Positions 20,460 to 30,590 of a stretch of 64,000 nt of DNA are shown in pieces. The translations under genes and the position numbers were made by a program. Below the pieces are notes generated by a model, which saw only the letters and a program-made list of their open reading frames with translations, made no database searches and had not been told where the DNA came from. The stretch lies in the NCBI RefSeq assembly GCF_013389665.1, contig NZ_CP058316.1:2852001-2916000 (forward strand). Direction: 5' to 3'. This DNA is from Microbacterium oleivorans. GTDB taxonomy: Bacteria > Actinomycetota > Actinomycetes > Actinomycetales > Microbacteriaceae. Each line of letters opens with the position of its first letter. Position 1 is the stretch's first letter.

Positions 20460-20693
20460 GCACCGGAGTGTTCTACTCCGGATCGAAAGAGGATCACATC
20501 CCACCCGCGCTTGCCGCTCCAGGCTACCGGGTTATGCACTCCGCCCCGTCCGGTTCGCCGCGTACGGGGTAGCCAGGGTGCAGAACACAGAAGCCGACGC
20601 CTGTGCGTCGTGCGGGGTGGATGCGATGTTCTTCCGCCCGGGCCGCGTCCTCGCGTCCCGGTGGCCACCACCGCACGAACAGGAGTTCCGCAC
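20460..20693 (+). promoter_or_regulatory. Long 5' leader of infC-rpmI-rplT
   Basis: About 230 bases without a credible gene on this strand between the likely promoter and infC. It contains the 7-bp hairpin at 20463-20481 and a second possible stem, CCCCGT pairing with ACGGGG, near 20543-20570. Long structured leaders on this operon are known in other bacteria, where IF3 or L20 control expression. No known riboswitch motif was recognised. Confidence 0.4.
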
Positions 20694-21332
<639 letters not shown>

Positions 21333-21376
21333 CCCCCCGACTCCCGCCCGGCGGGATCCACAACGAAGGAAGAGAC

Positions 21377-21571
21377 ATGCCGAAGCAGAAGACCCACTCG
21401 GGTGCCAAGAAGCGCTTCAAGGTCACCGGCAGCGGAAAGATCAAGAAGCAGCAGGCGAACCTCCGCCACAACTTCGAAGGCAAGCCCACCAAGCGCACGC
21501 GCCGCCTGTCGGCCGACAAGATCCTGGCTCCCGGCGACGCGAAGGTCGCCAAGAAGCTCCTCGGCATCTGA
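21377..21571 (+). CDS. rpmI: 50S ribosomal protein L35
   Basis: A 64-residue, very basic protein beginning [20 protein letters not shown] and ending in LGI, a standard bL35. The start follows a GAAGGAAGAG ribosome site. It lies between infC and rplT, the universal operon order. Confidence 0.97.
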   Translation: MPKQKTHSGAKKRFKVTGSGKIKKQQANLRHNFEGKPTKRTRRLSADKILAPGDAKVAKKLLGI

Positions 21572-21603
21572 GCGCTGCTGCGCACGAATAGGAAACAAAC
21601 GAA

Positions 21604-21984
21604 ATGGCTAGAGTCAAGCGGGCAGTAAACGCCCACAAGAAGCGTCGCGTCATCCTCGAGCGCGCCTCCGGTTACCGCGGACAGCGTTCGCGCCTGTACC
21701 GCAAGGCGAAGGAGCAGGTCACCCACTCCCTCGTCTACGCGTACCGCGACCGTCGCAAGCGCAAGGGCGACTTCCGTCGCCTGTGGATCCAGCGCATCAA
21801 CGCCGCGGCCCGTCAGAACGGCGTCACGTACAACCGCTTCATCCAGGGCCTCGGCCTCGCGGGTGTCCAGGTCGACCGTCGCATGCTCGCCGAGCTGGCC
21901 GTCAACGAGCCCGCCGTGTTCGCCTCGCTCGTCGCGACGGCCAAGGGCGCTCTGCCCGCGGACGTCAACGCGCCCAAGGCCTGA
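21604..21984 (+). CDS. rplT: 50S ribosomal protein L20
   Basis: A 126-residue bL20 ([31 protein letters not shown] core as [17 protein letters not shown]). It is required early in 50S assembly and in some bacteria represses this operon. It is the last gene before a strong hairpin terminator at 22009-22046. Confidence 0.97.
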   Translation: MARVKRAVNAHKKRRVILERASGYRGQRSRLYRKAKEQVTHSLVYAYRDRRKRKGDFRRLWIQRINAAARQNGVTYNRFIQGLGLAGVQVDRRMLAELAVNEPAVFASLVATAKGALPADVNAPKA

Positions 21985-22008
21985 CACACGCAGCGCTCAG
22001 CGCACCGC

Positions 22009-22046
22009 GCGAAGGGGCGTCCTCCCGAGGGAGGGCGTCCCTTCGC
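22009..22046 (+). terminator. Terminator of the infC-rpmI-rplT operon
   Basis: A 17-bp stem with two G-U pairs, from GCGAAGGGGCGTCCTCC (22009-22025) to GGAGGGCGTCCCTTCGC (22030-22046), closing on a CGAG tetraloop. It starts 25 bases after the rplT stop. There is no clear U-tract, as is usual in high-GC actinobacteria. Confidence 0.75.
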
Positions 22047-22048
22047 CG

Positions 22049-22054
22049 TATGCT
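22049..22054 (+). promoter_or_regulatory. -10 element of the SpoU methyltransferase gene
   Basis: TATGCT ends 6 bases before the GTG at 22061 and lies directly after the rplT terminator. The spacing fits a leaderless transcript. Confidence 0.4.
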
Positions 22055-22060
22055 GAAAGC

Positions 22061-22858
22061 GTGCTGGAGAACCCCCGATCGCCGCGCGTTCGCGCCGTCG
22101 CCAAGCTGACGAAGCGCAGCGCTCGTCAGGAGACGGGGCTCTTCCTCCTCGAAGGGCCGCAGGCAGCGCGCGAGGCCCTGGCCTATCGACCGGACACCCT
22201 CGTCGAGATCTTCGCGACCCCGAGCGCGCTCGAGCGGCACCCGGAGCTGCGCGCCAGCGCCGACGACGCCGGCCTGGACATCGTCTTCGCGAGCGAGGCC
22301 GTCCTCGAGGCGATGGCCGACACGGTCACACCCCAGGGCATCGTCGCGGTCGCGCGCCAATCCCCGACCTCGGTGCGCGACATCTTCGCCGCCGCTCCAC
22401 GTCTCGTGGCGATCTGCGAAGAGGTTCGCGATCCGGGCAACCTCGGCACCATCATCCGAGCAGCCGATGCCGCCGGTGCCGACGCCATCGTGCTCACCGG
22501 GCGCACGGTCGACCCCTACAACCCCAAGGTGGTCCGCTCCACCACGGGATCGCTCTTCCACCTGCCCGTCGCCGTCGGCGTCGATCTCGACGTTGCCGTC
22601 GAGCGCGCCCACAGCGCGGGGATGCGGGTGGTCGCGGCCGATGTGAAGGGGGAGGAGTTCCTCGCCCACCGCGGGACCCTCGCCGGGCCGACGGCGTGGC
22701 TGTTCGGCAACGAGGCGCGCGGCCTCGAGGATGACGCGCTGGCTCGCGTCGACCTGGCGTTGCGACTGCCGATCTACGGAGCGGCCGAGTCGCTGAACCT
22801 CGCCACCGCCGCGAGCGTCTGCCTGTACGAGACCGCCTTCGCCCAGCGCGCGGGCTGA
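22061..22858 (+). CDS. SpoU/TrmH-family RNA 2'-O-methyltransferase
   Basis: A 265-residue SPOUT methyltransferase. The N-terminal substrate-binding part (ARQETGLFLLEGPQAAREAL) is followed by the knotted SAM domain: motif 1 RDPGNLGTIIRAADAAGAD, motif 2 WLFGNEARGL and motif 3 LPIYGAAESLNLATAASVCLYE. It is probably a 23S rRNA or tRNA ribose methylase. Members are often found next to rplT-pheS, as here. The GTG start gives the normal length. Confidence 0.9.
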   Translation: MLENPRSPRVRAVAKLTKRSARQETGLFLLEGPQAAREALAYRPDTLVEIFATPSALERHPELRASADDAGLDIVFASEAVLEAMADTVTPQGIVAVARQSPTSVRDIFAAAPRLVAICEEVRDPGNLGTIIRAADAAGADAIVLTGRTVDPYNPKVVRSTTGSLFHLPVAVGVDLDVAVERAHSAGMRVVAADVKGEEFLAHRGTLAGPTAWLFGNEARGLEDDALARVDLALRLPIYGAAESLNLATAASVCLYETAFAQRAG

Positions 22859-22953
22859 TCGCAGCCGGCCAATCCGGGCAGCCGTGTATTCCGATTCTGT
22901 TACAGATCGGTGACTCGGCGCCGCAATGGCTGTCGCCGCTCGGGGAGTGCTCA

Positions 22954-22959
22954 TAGTGT
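22954..22959 (+). promoter_or_regulatory. -10 element of the gluABCD genes
   Basis: TAGTGT lies 8 bases before the ATG of the ATPase gene at 22968, the leaderless spacing seen across the window. Confidence 0.4.
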
Positions 22960-22967
22960 GACTTCTT

Positions 22968-23759
22968 ATGACGACTCCCGAAAACCCGGCGCCGCCGACG
23001 TCGAACATCACGGTTCGCCGCGGTGATCCTCTCGTCGTGATCGAGGGCGTGCAGAAGCACTACGGCGACTTCCAGGCCCTCAAGGACATCGACCTCACGG
23101 TCAACCGCGGCGAGGTCGTCGTGGTCATCGGACCGTCGGGCTCGGGCAAGTCGACGCTGTGCCGCACCATCAACCGCCTCGAGACGATCTCGGAGGGGAC
23201 GATCTCGATCGACGGCGAGAAGCTGCCCTCCGAAGGCAAGGCGCTCGCGGCGCTCCGCGCCGATGTGGGGATGGTGTTCCAGTCGTTCAACCTGTTCGCC
23301 CACCTCACGATCCTCGAGAACGTCACGCTCGGCCCGATCAAGGTCAAGGGCGTGAAGAAGGCCGAGGCCGACAAGCTCGCCCGCGAGCTGCTGGATCGCG
23401 TCGGCGTCGGGCACCAGGCCGACAAGCTCCCCGCGCAGCTGTCGGGCGGCCAGCAGCAGCGCGTCGCGATCGCTCGCGCGCTCGCGATGAAGCCGAAGGT
23501 CATGCTCTTCGACGAGCCGACCAGCGCGCTGGACCCGGAGATGATCAACGAGGTGCTCGACGTCATGGTCGGCCTCGCCCAGGACGGCATGACGATGGTC
23601 GTCGTCACCCACGAGATGGGCTTCGCCCGCAAGGCGGCCGACCGGGTCGTCTTCATGGCCGACGGTCAGATCGTCGAAGAGGCCGTTCCCGAGCAGTTCT
23701 TCACCGCGCCCGAGAGCGACCGCGCCAAGGACTTCCTCTCGAAGCTCATCACCCACTAA
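22968..23759 (+). CDS. gluA: Glutamate-type amino acid ABC transporter, ATP-binding protein
   Basis: A 263-residue polar amino acid importer ATPase. Walker [11 protein letters not shown]-loop [13 protein letters not shown], signature LSGGQQQR, Walker [13 protein letters not shown] and switch His in VVTHEMGF are all intact. Gene order (ATPase, binding protein, two permeases) matches gluABCD of Corynebacterium, a glutamate importer. Substrate is inferred from order and similarity. Confidence 0.9.
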   Translation: MTTPENPAPPTSNITVRRGDPLVVIEGVQKHYGDFQALKDIDLTVNRGEVVVVIGPSGSGKSTLCRTINRLETISEGTISIDGEKLPSEGKALAALRADVGMVFQSFNLFAHLTILENVTLGPIKVKGVKKAEADKLARELLDRVGVGHQADKLPAQLSGGQQQRVAIARALAMKPKVMLFDEPTSALDPEMINEVLDVMVGLAQDGMTMVVVTHEMGFARKAADRVVFMADGQIVEEAVPEQFFTAPESDRAKDFLSKLITH

Positions 23760-23817
23760 GCCCCACAACTTCCGCGCTCTGCACCGGGCGCGGATGACCC
23801 CAACCCAGGAGGACCAC

Positions 23818-24726
23818 ATGCGCAAGACCCGCATCACCGGCGCGTTCGCCGGTGTCGCCATCGCTGCGATCGCCCTGACCGGCTGCAACAGCGGCTCGCC
23901 CACCTCGCCCGGCGCGTCCGCCGGCGGCGACGACGAGAGCACAGGCCCCCTGTGGGAGGTCGCATCCGACGTCTCCCTCGAGGGGAGCCCCACCTTCGAG
24001 GCGATCGAATCGCGCGACCAGGTGATCGTCGGGGTGAAGGAGGACCAGCCCGGTCTCGGCTTCCTCGACGCCACGACGAGCGAGCGCACCGGCTTCGACG
24101 TCGACATCGCGCGCTGGATCGCCGCGTCCCTCGGCTACGACGAGGACAAGATCGAGTTCAAGGCGATTGCCTCGGCGAACCGCGAGCAGGCCATCGTCAA
24201 CGGTGACGTCGACTACTACGTCGGCACCTACTCCATCACCGACGCACGCAAGCAGCAGATCGACTTCGCCGGCCCGTACTTCATCACCGGTCAGGGCCTG
24301 CTCGTCGCCGCCGACAGCGACATCGCGAGCGAGGACGACCTGAACGCCGACACCCGCGTCTGCTCCGCGACCGGCTCCACGCCGATCCAGAACATCAAGG
24401 AGAACTACCCCGAGGTTCCCACCGAGGAGTTCGACCTGTACTCGGCATGTGTCGATGCACTCATCAACGGCACCGTCGACGCGGTCACGACCGACCAGGC
24501 CATCCTGATCGGCTACGCCGCCCAGTACCCCGACGAGATCAAGGTCGTCGGCGAGCCCTTCAGCGAGGAGCGCTACGGCGTCGGCCTGCGCAAGGGCGAT
24601 GACGCGTTCCGTGCGCACATCAACGAGCTGCTCACCGACGGCGGCGACGTCTGGCAGGGGATCTTCGACAAGAACCTCGGCCAGTCCGGCATCACCGTCG
24701 AGCAGCCCGCGGTCGACGCGTACTGA
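23818..24726 (+). CDS. gluB: Glutamate-type ABC transporter substrate-binding lipoprotein
   Basis: A 302-residue extracellular solute-binding protein (SBP_bac_3). The signal peptide ends in a lipobox ALTGC with lipidated Cys23. The binding-domain motif GFDVDIARWIAASLGY and the DYYVGTYSITDARKQQIDFAGPYF segment are typical of glutamate/glutamine binding proteins. The ATG at 23818 has an AGGAGG ribosome site; an in-frame ATG at 23794 lacks one. It delivers substrate to the permeases encoded next. Confidence 0.9.
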   Translation: MRKTRITGAFAGVAIAAIALTGCNSGSPTSPGASAGGDDESTGPLWEVASDVSLEGSPTFEAIESRDQVIVGVKEDQPGLGFLDATTSERTGFDVDIARWIAASLGYDEDKIEFKAIASANREQAIVNGDVDYYVGTYSITDARKQQIDFAGPYFITGQGLLVAADSDIASEDDLNADTRVCSATGSTPIQNIKENYPEVPTEEFDLYSACVDALINGTVDAVTTDQAILIGYAAQYPDEIKVVGEPFSEERYGVGLRKGDDAFRAHINELLTDGGDVWQGIFDKNLGQSGITVEQPAVDAY

Positions 24727-24795
24727 TCCGCTCGGACACATGACCCCGGGGCGGGGGCGCGAGCGTCCCCGCCCCGCACCACCCAAGGAGACGAT

Positions 24796-25443
24796 GTGGG
24801 CGTCATCACCGAAAACCTCGACCTGTGGGGCGAGGCGCTCGGCAACACCCTGTTGCTGTTCTTCGCGGGAGGTGCGATCGCGCTGGTTCTCGGCACCCTG
24901 GTGGGTGCGATGCGCGTATCGCCGATCCCCGTCGCCCGTGCATTCGGCACGCTCTACGTCAACACGATCCGCAACACCCCGCTCACCCTCGTCTTCTTCT
25001 TCTTCGCCTTCGGATACCCGCAGCTCGGGCTGCCGAGCCCCGGATTCACGGTGCTCGGCATCTGGGCGCTGGGCATCTACACCGCGACCTACGTCGCAGA
25101 GGTTTTCCGCGCCGGCATCAACACGGTTCCGGTCGGTCAGGCGGAGGCGGCCCGCGCGATCGGCCTCACCTTCGGCCAGGTCATGACCCTCGTGGTGATG
25201 CCGCAGGCCTTCCGTTCGGTCGTGCCGCCCATGATGAGCGTGTTCATCGCGCTTCTGAAGAACACGACCGTCGCGGCCGGGTTCTCGGTCGCCGAGCTCG
25301 GTGTCATCCGAGCGAATCTCAGCGAGCGCGGCGAGAACGCGCTGATCGTGCTGCTCTGGGTCGCCCTCGTCTTCGTCGTCCTGGTGCTGCTGTTGAGTGC
25401 GCTGCAACGTCGCCTCGAGAACAAGTGGAGGATCGCACGATGA
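24796..25443 (+). CDS. gluC: Amino acid ABC transporter permease GluC
   Basis: A 215-residue inner-membrane permease (HisM/GlnP type) with about five membrane helices. The EAA loop is GQAEAARAIGLTFGQVMTLVVMPQAFR. It starts at a GTG with an AAGGAG site and overlaps gluD by 4 bases, so the two permeases are made in equal amounts and likely pair as a heterodimer. Confidence 0.9.
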   Translation: MGVITENLDLWGEALGNTLLLFFAGGAIALVLGTLVGAMRVSPIPVARAFGTLYVNTIRNTPLTLVFFFFAFGYPQLGLPSPGFTVLGIWALGIYTATYVAEVFRAGINTVPVGQAEAARAIGLTFGQVMTLVVMPQAFRSVVPPMMSVFIALLKNTTVAAGFSVAELGVIRANLSERGENALIVLLWVALVFVVLVLLLSALQRRLENKWRIAR

Positions 25444-26378
25444 CTTCCGTCCTGTACGACGTACCGGGGCCCCGCGCGATCCTGCGCAACCGCATCCTCG
25501 GGATCGTCACGATCATCCTCGTCGGAGCCGCGATCGGCTTCGTCGTCTTCCGCTTCGCGGAGAGCGGCCAGTTCTCCGCCGAGAAGTGGTACGTCTTCAG
25601 CTTCGGCAACGTGTGGCTGGGCATCTTCCGCGCACTCGGCAACACGCTCGCGGCGTTCGGGCTCGCGGCGGTCGGTTCGTTGGTGCTCGGGTTCGTCCTG
25701 GCGATCGGTCGTTTGTCGGATCACGCGTGGGTCCGCGTGCCGTTCGGCGTGGTCATCGAGGCGTTCCGCGCCGTCCCCGTCCTGATCTTCATGATGCTGA
25801 TGTACTACGGACTCCCGACTCTCGGCATCCGGATGGAGCCCTACTGGGCTGTGGTCATCGCGCTGGTCGCATACAACGGTTCCGTGCTCGCCGAGGCTCT
25901 CCGCGCCGGCATCGAGTCGCTGCCGCGGGGTCAGAAGGAGGCGGGTTACGCCATCGGCCTCCGCAAGAGCGGCGTGATGCGCCTCGTTCTGCTGCCGCAG
26001 GCCGTGCGGGCCATGTTGCCTGTCATCGTGGCGCAGCTGGTGGTGACGCTGAAGGACACCGCCCTGGGCTTCATCATCACCTACCCCGAGCTGCTGTACT
26101 TCGCCAAGCAGCTCACGTCGCAGCCGGGGCGGCCCATCCTGCAGGCGGGCATCGTCATCGGTGCGATCTACATCCTCATGTGTCTGCTGCTGTCGTGGTT
26201 CGCCAATGTGCTCGAGAAGCGCCTCTCGCGCTCGCCGCGTTCGACCGGCACCACGGGAGGCGGCGCGGCCGCGGTGGATCCGCTGCACCACCCGGTGCCT
26301 CCGACCACCGACACGGAGCTGATCGCCGCGCAGAAGGGCATCGGCAAAAACGACTCGAACAGCGCAGGCGAAGCCTGA
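25440..26378 (+). CDS. gluD: Amino acid ABC transporter permease GluD
   Basis: A 312-residue permease. About five membrane helices and an EAA loop GQKEAGYAIGLRKSGVMRLVLLPQAVR. It is longer than GluC, with an N-terminal cytoplasmic stretch and a hydrophilic C-terminal tail of about 60 residues. It ends 15 bases before a very strong terminator. Confidence 0.9.
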   Translation: MTSVLYDVPGPRAILRNRILGIVTIILVGAAIGFVVFRFAESGQFSAEKWYVFSFGNVWLGIFRALGNTLAAFGLAAVGSLVLGFVLAIGRLSDHAWVRVPFGVVIEAFRAVPVLIFMMLMYYGLPTLGIRMEPYWAVVIALVAYNGSVLAEALRAGIESLPRGQKEAGYAIGLRKSGVMRLVLLPQAVRAMLPVIVAQLVVTLKDTALGFIITYPELLYFAKQLTSQPGRPILQAGIVIGAIYILMCLLLSWFANVLEKRLSRSPRSTGTTGGGAAAVDPLHHPVPPTTDTELIAAQKGIGKNDSNSAGEA

Positions 26379-26393
26379 CGCTCCGGCATCCTC

Positions 26394-26432
26394 CCGGCGG
26401 GCCCCTCACGCGCCAGCGGAGGGGCCCGCCGG
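26394..26432 (+). terminator. Terminator after gluABCD
   Basis: A perfect 14-bp inverted repeat, CCGGCGGGCCCCTC (26394-26407) and GAGGGGCCCGCCGG (26419-26432), around an 11-base loop, followed by TCTGTTGTG. It separates the transporter from pheST. Confidence 0.85.
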
Positions 26433-26455
26433 TCTGTTGTGTATGTGACATTCAC

Positions 26456-26461
26456 TAGACT
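26456..26461 (+). promoter_or_regulatory. -10 element of pheST, leaderless spacing
   Basis: TAGACT ends 8 bases before the pheS GTG. There is no room for a T-box or a phenylalanine leader peptide between the upstream terminator and the gene. Confidence 0.5.
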
Positions 26462-26469
26462 CGACTCCC

Positions 26470-27510
26470 GTGTCCGACGCACCCGAGATCACCCCTGACG
26501 CGGTCGCCGCGGCGGTGGATGCGGCCCTCGCCGCCATCACCGATGCCGCCTCCACCGCCGAGCTCAAGTCCGCCCGCAACGCCCACACCGCGGAGGGGTC
26601 GCCGCTCGCGCGACTCAACGCGCAGCTGCGGTCGGTACCGAACGAGAAGAAGGCCGAGTTCGGCAAGCTCGTCGGGCAGGCGCGCGGTCGCGTCAACCAG
26701 GCTCTCGCGGCGCGCGAGGGGGAGCTGGCCGCCGCCGAGACGGCCGCCAAGCTCGAGGCCGAGGCGCTCGACGTCACCGCGATCGCGCCGCGCGGACGCG
26801 TCGGGGCGCGGCATCCGATCTCGCTCCTCCAGGAGGAGGTCGCCGACCTGTTCGTGGGGATGGGGTGGGAGATCGCCGAGGGGCCCGAGCTCGAGCACGA
26901 GTGGTTCAACTTCGACGCGCTCAACTTCGACGTCGACCACCCGGCGCGACAGATGCAGGACACGTTCTTCGTCGACCCCGTGGCCCGTCATCTCGTGATG
27001 CGCACGCACACCAGCCCCGTGCAGGTGCGATCGATGATCGAGCGCGACCTGCCGGTGTACATCCTGTGCCCGGGCCGGGTGTACCGCACCGACGAGTTCG
27101 ATGCGACGCACCTTCCCGCCTTCACGCAGTTCGAGGGTCTGGTCATCGACAAGGGGATCACGATGGCTCACCTCAAGGGCACCCTCGACCACGCCGCCCG
27201 CGTCCTGTTCGGACCCGAGGCCAAGACGCGCTTCCGCACCAACTACTTCCCCTTCACCGAGCCGAGCGCCGAGCTCGACCTGTGGCACCCCACCTTTGCG
27301 GGCGGAGCACGCTGGATCGAGTGGGGCGGCTGCGGCATGGTCAACCCCAACGTGCTGCGCGCGGCCGGCATCGACCCCGAGGAGTACTCGGGTTTCGCGT
27401 TCGGGATGGGGATCGAGCGGACGCTGATGTTCCGCTCGGATGTGAAGGACATGCGCGACATGGCCGAGGGCGATGTCCGCTTCAGCGAGCAGTTCGGGAT
27501 GGTGGTCTGA
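26470..27510 (+). CDS. pheS: Phenylalanine-tRNA ligase alpha subunit
   Basis: A 346-residue class II synthetase subunit. An N-terminal coiled coil (about residues 1-95) binds tRNA. Class II motifs follow: motif 1 region with HPISLLQEEV, motif 2 at VYRTDEFDATHLPAFTQFEGL and motif 3 FAFGMGIERTLM. It acts as an alpha2-beta2 tetramer with PheT. The stop shares one base with the pheT start. Confidence 0.97.
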   Translation: MSDAPEITPDAVAAAVDAALAAITDAASTAELKSARNAHTAEGSPLARLNAQLRSVPNEKKAEFGKLVGQARGRVNQALAAREGELAAAETAAKLEAEALDVTAIAPRGRVGARHPISLLQEEVADLFVGMGWEIAEGPELEHEWFNFDALNFDVDHPARQMQDTFFVDPVARHLVMRTHTSPVQVRSMIERDLPVYILCPGRVYRTDEFDATHLPAFTQFEGLVIDKGITMAHLKGTLDHAARVLFGPEAKTRFRTNYFPFTEPSAELDLWHPTFAGGARWIEWGGCGMVNPNVLRAAGIDPEEYSGFAFGMGIERTLMFRSDVKDMRDMAEGDVRFSEQFGMVV

Positions 27511-30017
27511 TGCGGGTTCCGCTGTCATGGTTGCGCGAATACGTCGACGTTCCCGTCGACGCGACGCCTGAGGACGTCCTCGCGGCGCTGGTCTCGGTGG
27601 GCTTCGAGGAAGAGGACGTCCACTCGTTCGACCTCACCGGGCCGATCGTCGTGGGCCGCGTCGTCTCGTTCGAGGCCGAGCCCCAGTCCAACGGCAAGAC
27701 GATCCGGTGGTGCCAGGTCGATGTCGGCGAGGCCAACGGGGGAGTCCGCGGCATCGTCTGCGGTGCCGGCAACTTCTTCGAGGGCGACAAGGTCGTCGTG
27801 ACGCTCCCCGGGTCCGTCCTTCCCGGGCCTTTCCCGATCGCCGCGCGCAAGACCTACGGTCACGTCTCGGACGGCATGATCGCCTCGGCGAAAGAGCTCG
27901 GTCTCGGCGACGAGCACTCCGGCATCCTGCGTCTGACCGAGTTGGGGCTCGAGCCCGAGGTGGGCGTCGACGCGATCGCGCTGCTGGGTCTCGACGACGC
28001 CGCCGTCGACGTCAACGTCACGCCCGATCGTGGTTATGCCCTGTCCGTCCGCGGCATCGCGCGCGAGTACGCCCACGCGACCGGCGCCACGTTCCGCGAC
28101 CCGGGCCTTCGAGACTTCGACGAGCTCGAGCATCCGGTGTCGGGGTTCGAGGTGCGCGTGGACGACGCCGCGCCCATCCGCGGGCGGGTCGGGGCGAGCG
28201 AGTTCGCCGTGCGTGTCGTCTCGGGCGTCGACCCCTCGCGTCCCACGCCGCCGTGGATGGTCGCGCGCCTGACGCTGGCCGGCATCCGCTCGCTCGGGGT
28301 GCTCGTCGACATCACCAACTACGTCATGCTCGAGCTCGGGAACCCCATCCACGGCTACGACCTCGACAAGCTCAGCGGTGGCATCACGGTGCGCCGGGCG
28401 ACGGCTGGCGAGAAGCTCACGACGCTCGACGGCAAGGAGCGCACGCTCTCGCCCGAGGACCTGCTGATCACCGACGACTCCGGCCCCATCGGCCTCGCGG
28501 GCGTCATGGGCGGTGGCGAGACGGAGATGACCGACGCTACGCGCAGCGTGCTCATCGAGGCCGCGATCTTCGACACCGTCACGATCGCCCGCACCGCTCG
28601 CCGCCACAAGCTGCCCAGCGAGGCGTCGCGGCGGTTCGAGCGGGGCGTCGATCCGCTGATCCCGTTCGTGGCCGCACGGCGCGTCGCCGACCTCATGGTC
28701 GAGCTCGCCGGCGGCACGCTCGAACCGGTCGGCGGGGCGCTGTTCGCCGAGGTGTTCCTCGCCGCGATCCCCCTCCCGCACGACTTCGTCTCGTCGCTGA
28801 TCGGCGTCGACTACCGCGACGACGAGATCGTCGGCGCGCTCGAGACCGTCGGCTGCGAGATCGAGGCGACGGATGCCGGGTGGGACGCCATTCCGCCGTC
28901 GTGGCGTCCCGACCTCACAGACAAGTGGACCCTCGCCGAGGAGGTGGCGCGGATCCACGGGCTCGACCGCATCCCGTCGGTCCTCCCGACCCCGCCGTCC
29001 GGCCGCGGCCTCACCGACGCCCAGAAGGGGCGTCGCCGCGTCGCGAACGCCCTGGCATCGGCCGGCTTCGTCGAGACCCCGTCGTTCCCGTTCACCACTC
29101 GTGAGCACAACGACCTGCACGGCTCGGCGTCGGGCGAGGCGCTGCCCTCGGTCAAGCTCGCGAACCCGCTCGACGGCCAGGCTCCGTTCCTCCGCCGCTC
29201 GCTCGTGCCCGGCCTACTCCAGGTCGCGCACCGCAATCTGTCGCGCGGGCTGACCGACCTGGCCCTGTTCGAGGTCGGCTCGGTCTTCGTGCCCGAGCCG
29301 GGCGTCACGTACGGCACCGACACCGTCCCGCCGCTCGCAGTCCGTCCGGACGACGAGACCCTCGCCGCGCTCGATGCGTCGATCCCGCCGCAGCCGCGCC
29401 GGGTCGCAGTGCTCGCCACGGGCAACACCGTGACGAAGGCCCCGGGCCGGGCACCCGTCGCCGCCGATCTCAGCGACGTGCTCGCCGCCGTGGTCGTCGT
29501 CGCGACGGCGGCCGGCGTCGAGGTGGACGTCGCGCAGACCCGCCGCGCTGCCCTGCACCCGGGTCGTGCCGCGGAGCTCTCGGTCGGCGACGTCGTGGTC
29601 GGGTACGCCGGCGAGCTGCATCCCGAGGTGTCGGCTGCGGCCGACCTGCCCGGCCGCGTGCTCGTCGCCGAGCTCGACCTCGACGTGCTGCTGTCTTTGG
29701 CGGGAGAGCGCGTGGTGGTGGCATCCCTGTCCGGCTATCCGGCCGCGACGCAGGACGTGTCGCTCGTCGTTCCGGCCGAGGTGACGGCCGGTGAGCTGTC
29801 GGCGGCTCTCGTGTCGGGAGCGGGCGACCTGCTCGAATCGGCGCGACTGGTCGACGACTACCGCGGCACGGGGGTGCCCGACGGCTCGAAGAGTCTGACG
29901 TTCGCGTTGCGCTTCCGCGCACCCGACCGCACGCTCACGGCGGCCGAGGCGACCGATGCCAAGCTCGCCGGCGTCGCCGTGGCCGCGGAGCGCTTCGGCG
30001 CGACCATCCGCGACTGA
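27510..30017 (+). CDS. pheT: Phenylalanine-tRNA ligase beta subunit
   Basis: An 835-residue bacterial-type beta subunit. In order: an OB-fold tRNA-binding domain (about residues 40-150), B3/B4 editing domain (RPTPPWMVARLTLAGIRS), B5 domain, a class II-like core and a C-terminal FDX-ACB anticodon-binding domain (about 740-835, YPAATQDVSLVV to FRAPDRTLTAAEA). The start ATG at 27510 overlaps the pheS stop. Confidence 0.97.
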   Translation: MRVPLSWLREYVDVPVDATPEDVLAALVSVGFEEEDVHSFDLTGPIVVGRVVSFEAEPQSNGKTIRWCQVDVGEANGGVRGIVCGAGNFFEGDKVVVTLPGSVLPGPFPIAARKTYGHVSDGMIASAKELGLGDEHSGILRLTELGLEPEVGVDAIALLGLDDAAVDVNVTPDRGYALSVRGIAREYAHATGATFRDPGLRDFDELEHPVSGFEVRVDDAAPIRGRVGASEFAVRVVSGVDPSRPTPPWMVARLTLAGIRSLGVLVDITNYVMLELGNPIHGYDLDKLSGGITVRRATAGEKLTTLDGKERTLSPEDLLITDDSGPIGLAGVMGGGETEMTDATRSVLIEAAIFDTVTIARTARRHKLPSEASRRFERGVDPLIPFVAARRVADLMVELAGGTLEPVGGALFAEVFLAAIPLPHDFVSSLIGVDYRDDEIVGALETVGCEIEATDAGWDAIPPSWRPDLTDKWTLAEEVARIHGLDRIPSVLPTPPSGRGLTDAQKGRRRVANALASAGFVETPSFPFTTREHNDLHGSASGEALPSVKLANPLDGQAPFLRRSLVPGLLQVAHRNLSRGLTDLALFEVGSVFVPEPGVTYGTDTVPPLAVRPDDETLAALDASIPPQPRRVAVLATGNTVTKAPGRAPVAADLSDVLAAVVVVATAAGVEVDVAQTRRAALHPGRAAELSVGDVVVGYAGELHPEVSAAADLPGRVLVAELDLDVLLSLAGERVVVASLSGYPAATQDVSLVVPAEVTAGELSAALVSGAGDLLESARLVDDYRGTGVPDGSKSLTFALRFRAPDRTLTAAEATDAKLAGVAVAAERFGATIRD

Positions 30018-30127
30018 CGCCGACCTCTGGAGGCCGCGCGCGGTGCGCCCGCGCTTCACCGCGGTGGTGTTCGGGGCAGATGTTCTTCCTCGGGGCGCGT
30101 TGTTCACGGTTTGGGGCGGGCGCCGCG

Positions 30128-30156
30128 CGTCGGGGCGCAGACTTGACGCCCCGACG
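30128..30156. repeat. 10-bp perfect inverted repeat
   Basis: CGTCGGGGCG (30128-30137) and CGCCCCGACG (30147-30156) pair perfectly around a 9-base spacer, 111 bases after pheT. It could terminate pheT transcription in part, but lacks a U-tract and is distant. Confidence 0.6.
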
Positions 30157-30430
30157 TGAAGCAGGAGCCCCGCTAGGCACCGACTCACTTCGTGGGGGCC
30201 GCTGCGCGGCATGTGTACTCGGTTCGGAGCGGACCTGCCCGCGAATGCACGGCCTAGCTTTGAGGCGGATTCTCCACTTCGGGGCGTGAGCGGCTCGACC
30301 CGGAGTGACGTGGGCGCCCCAAACGCGCTGACTGGCCCGCGCGGCGGGTGGCAATCGCGTATCGCTCGGTCGCACAGGGCTTTCGGGGCGGGTTGCTCAC
30401 CCTGGGGCGTGAACTTCATGCTCCGGGGTG

Positions 30431-30590
30431 ACGCGAGCGCCCCGAACCTGGGCCGTGGGTGGCGCGAGCGCCCCGAACCTGGGCCGTGGGTGGCGCGAGC
30501 GCCCCGGTCCCCGAACCTCGGCCCGAGCGCCCCGAACCTCGGCCCCGCTCCCCGAACCTCGGCCCCGCGCCCCGAACCCGACCCGGGGGC
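30431..30590. repeat. Tandem GC-rich repeats
   Basis: Two perfect 31-base units start at 30433 and 30464 (each begins GCGAGCGCCCCGAACCTGGG). A third, starting at 30495, diverges after GCGAGCGCCCCG and passes into about four shorter units built on CCGAACCTCGGCCC at about 30511-30590. The units are directly repeated without unique spacers, so this is not a CRISPR array. Confidence 0.8.

Noticed and set aside
20578..20693. Small GTG-started ORF in the infC leader
   Set aside because: It has no ribosome site, no sensible leader composition and runs out of frame into infC.
26433..26469. T-box or leader peptide before pheST
   Set aside because: Only 37 bases lie between the terminator and the GTG, and a leaderless -10 occupies them.
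30431..30590. Possible CRISPR array
   Set aside because: Units are directly tandem, without unique spacers of constant size, and no cas genes are present.
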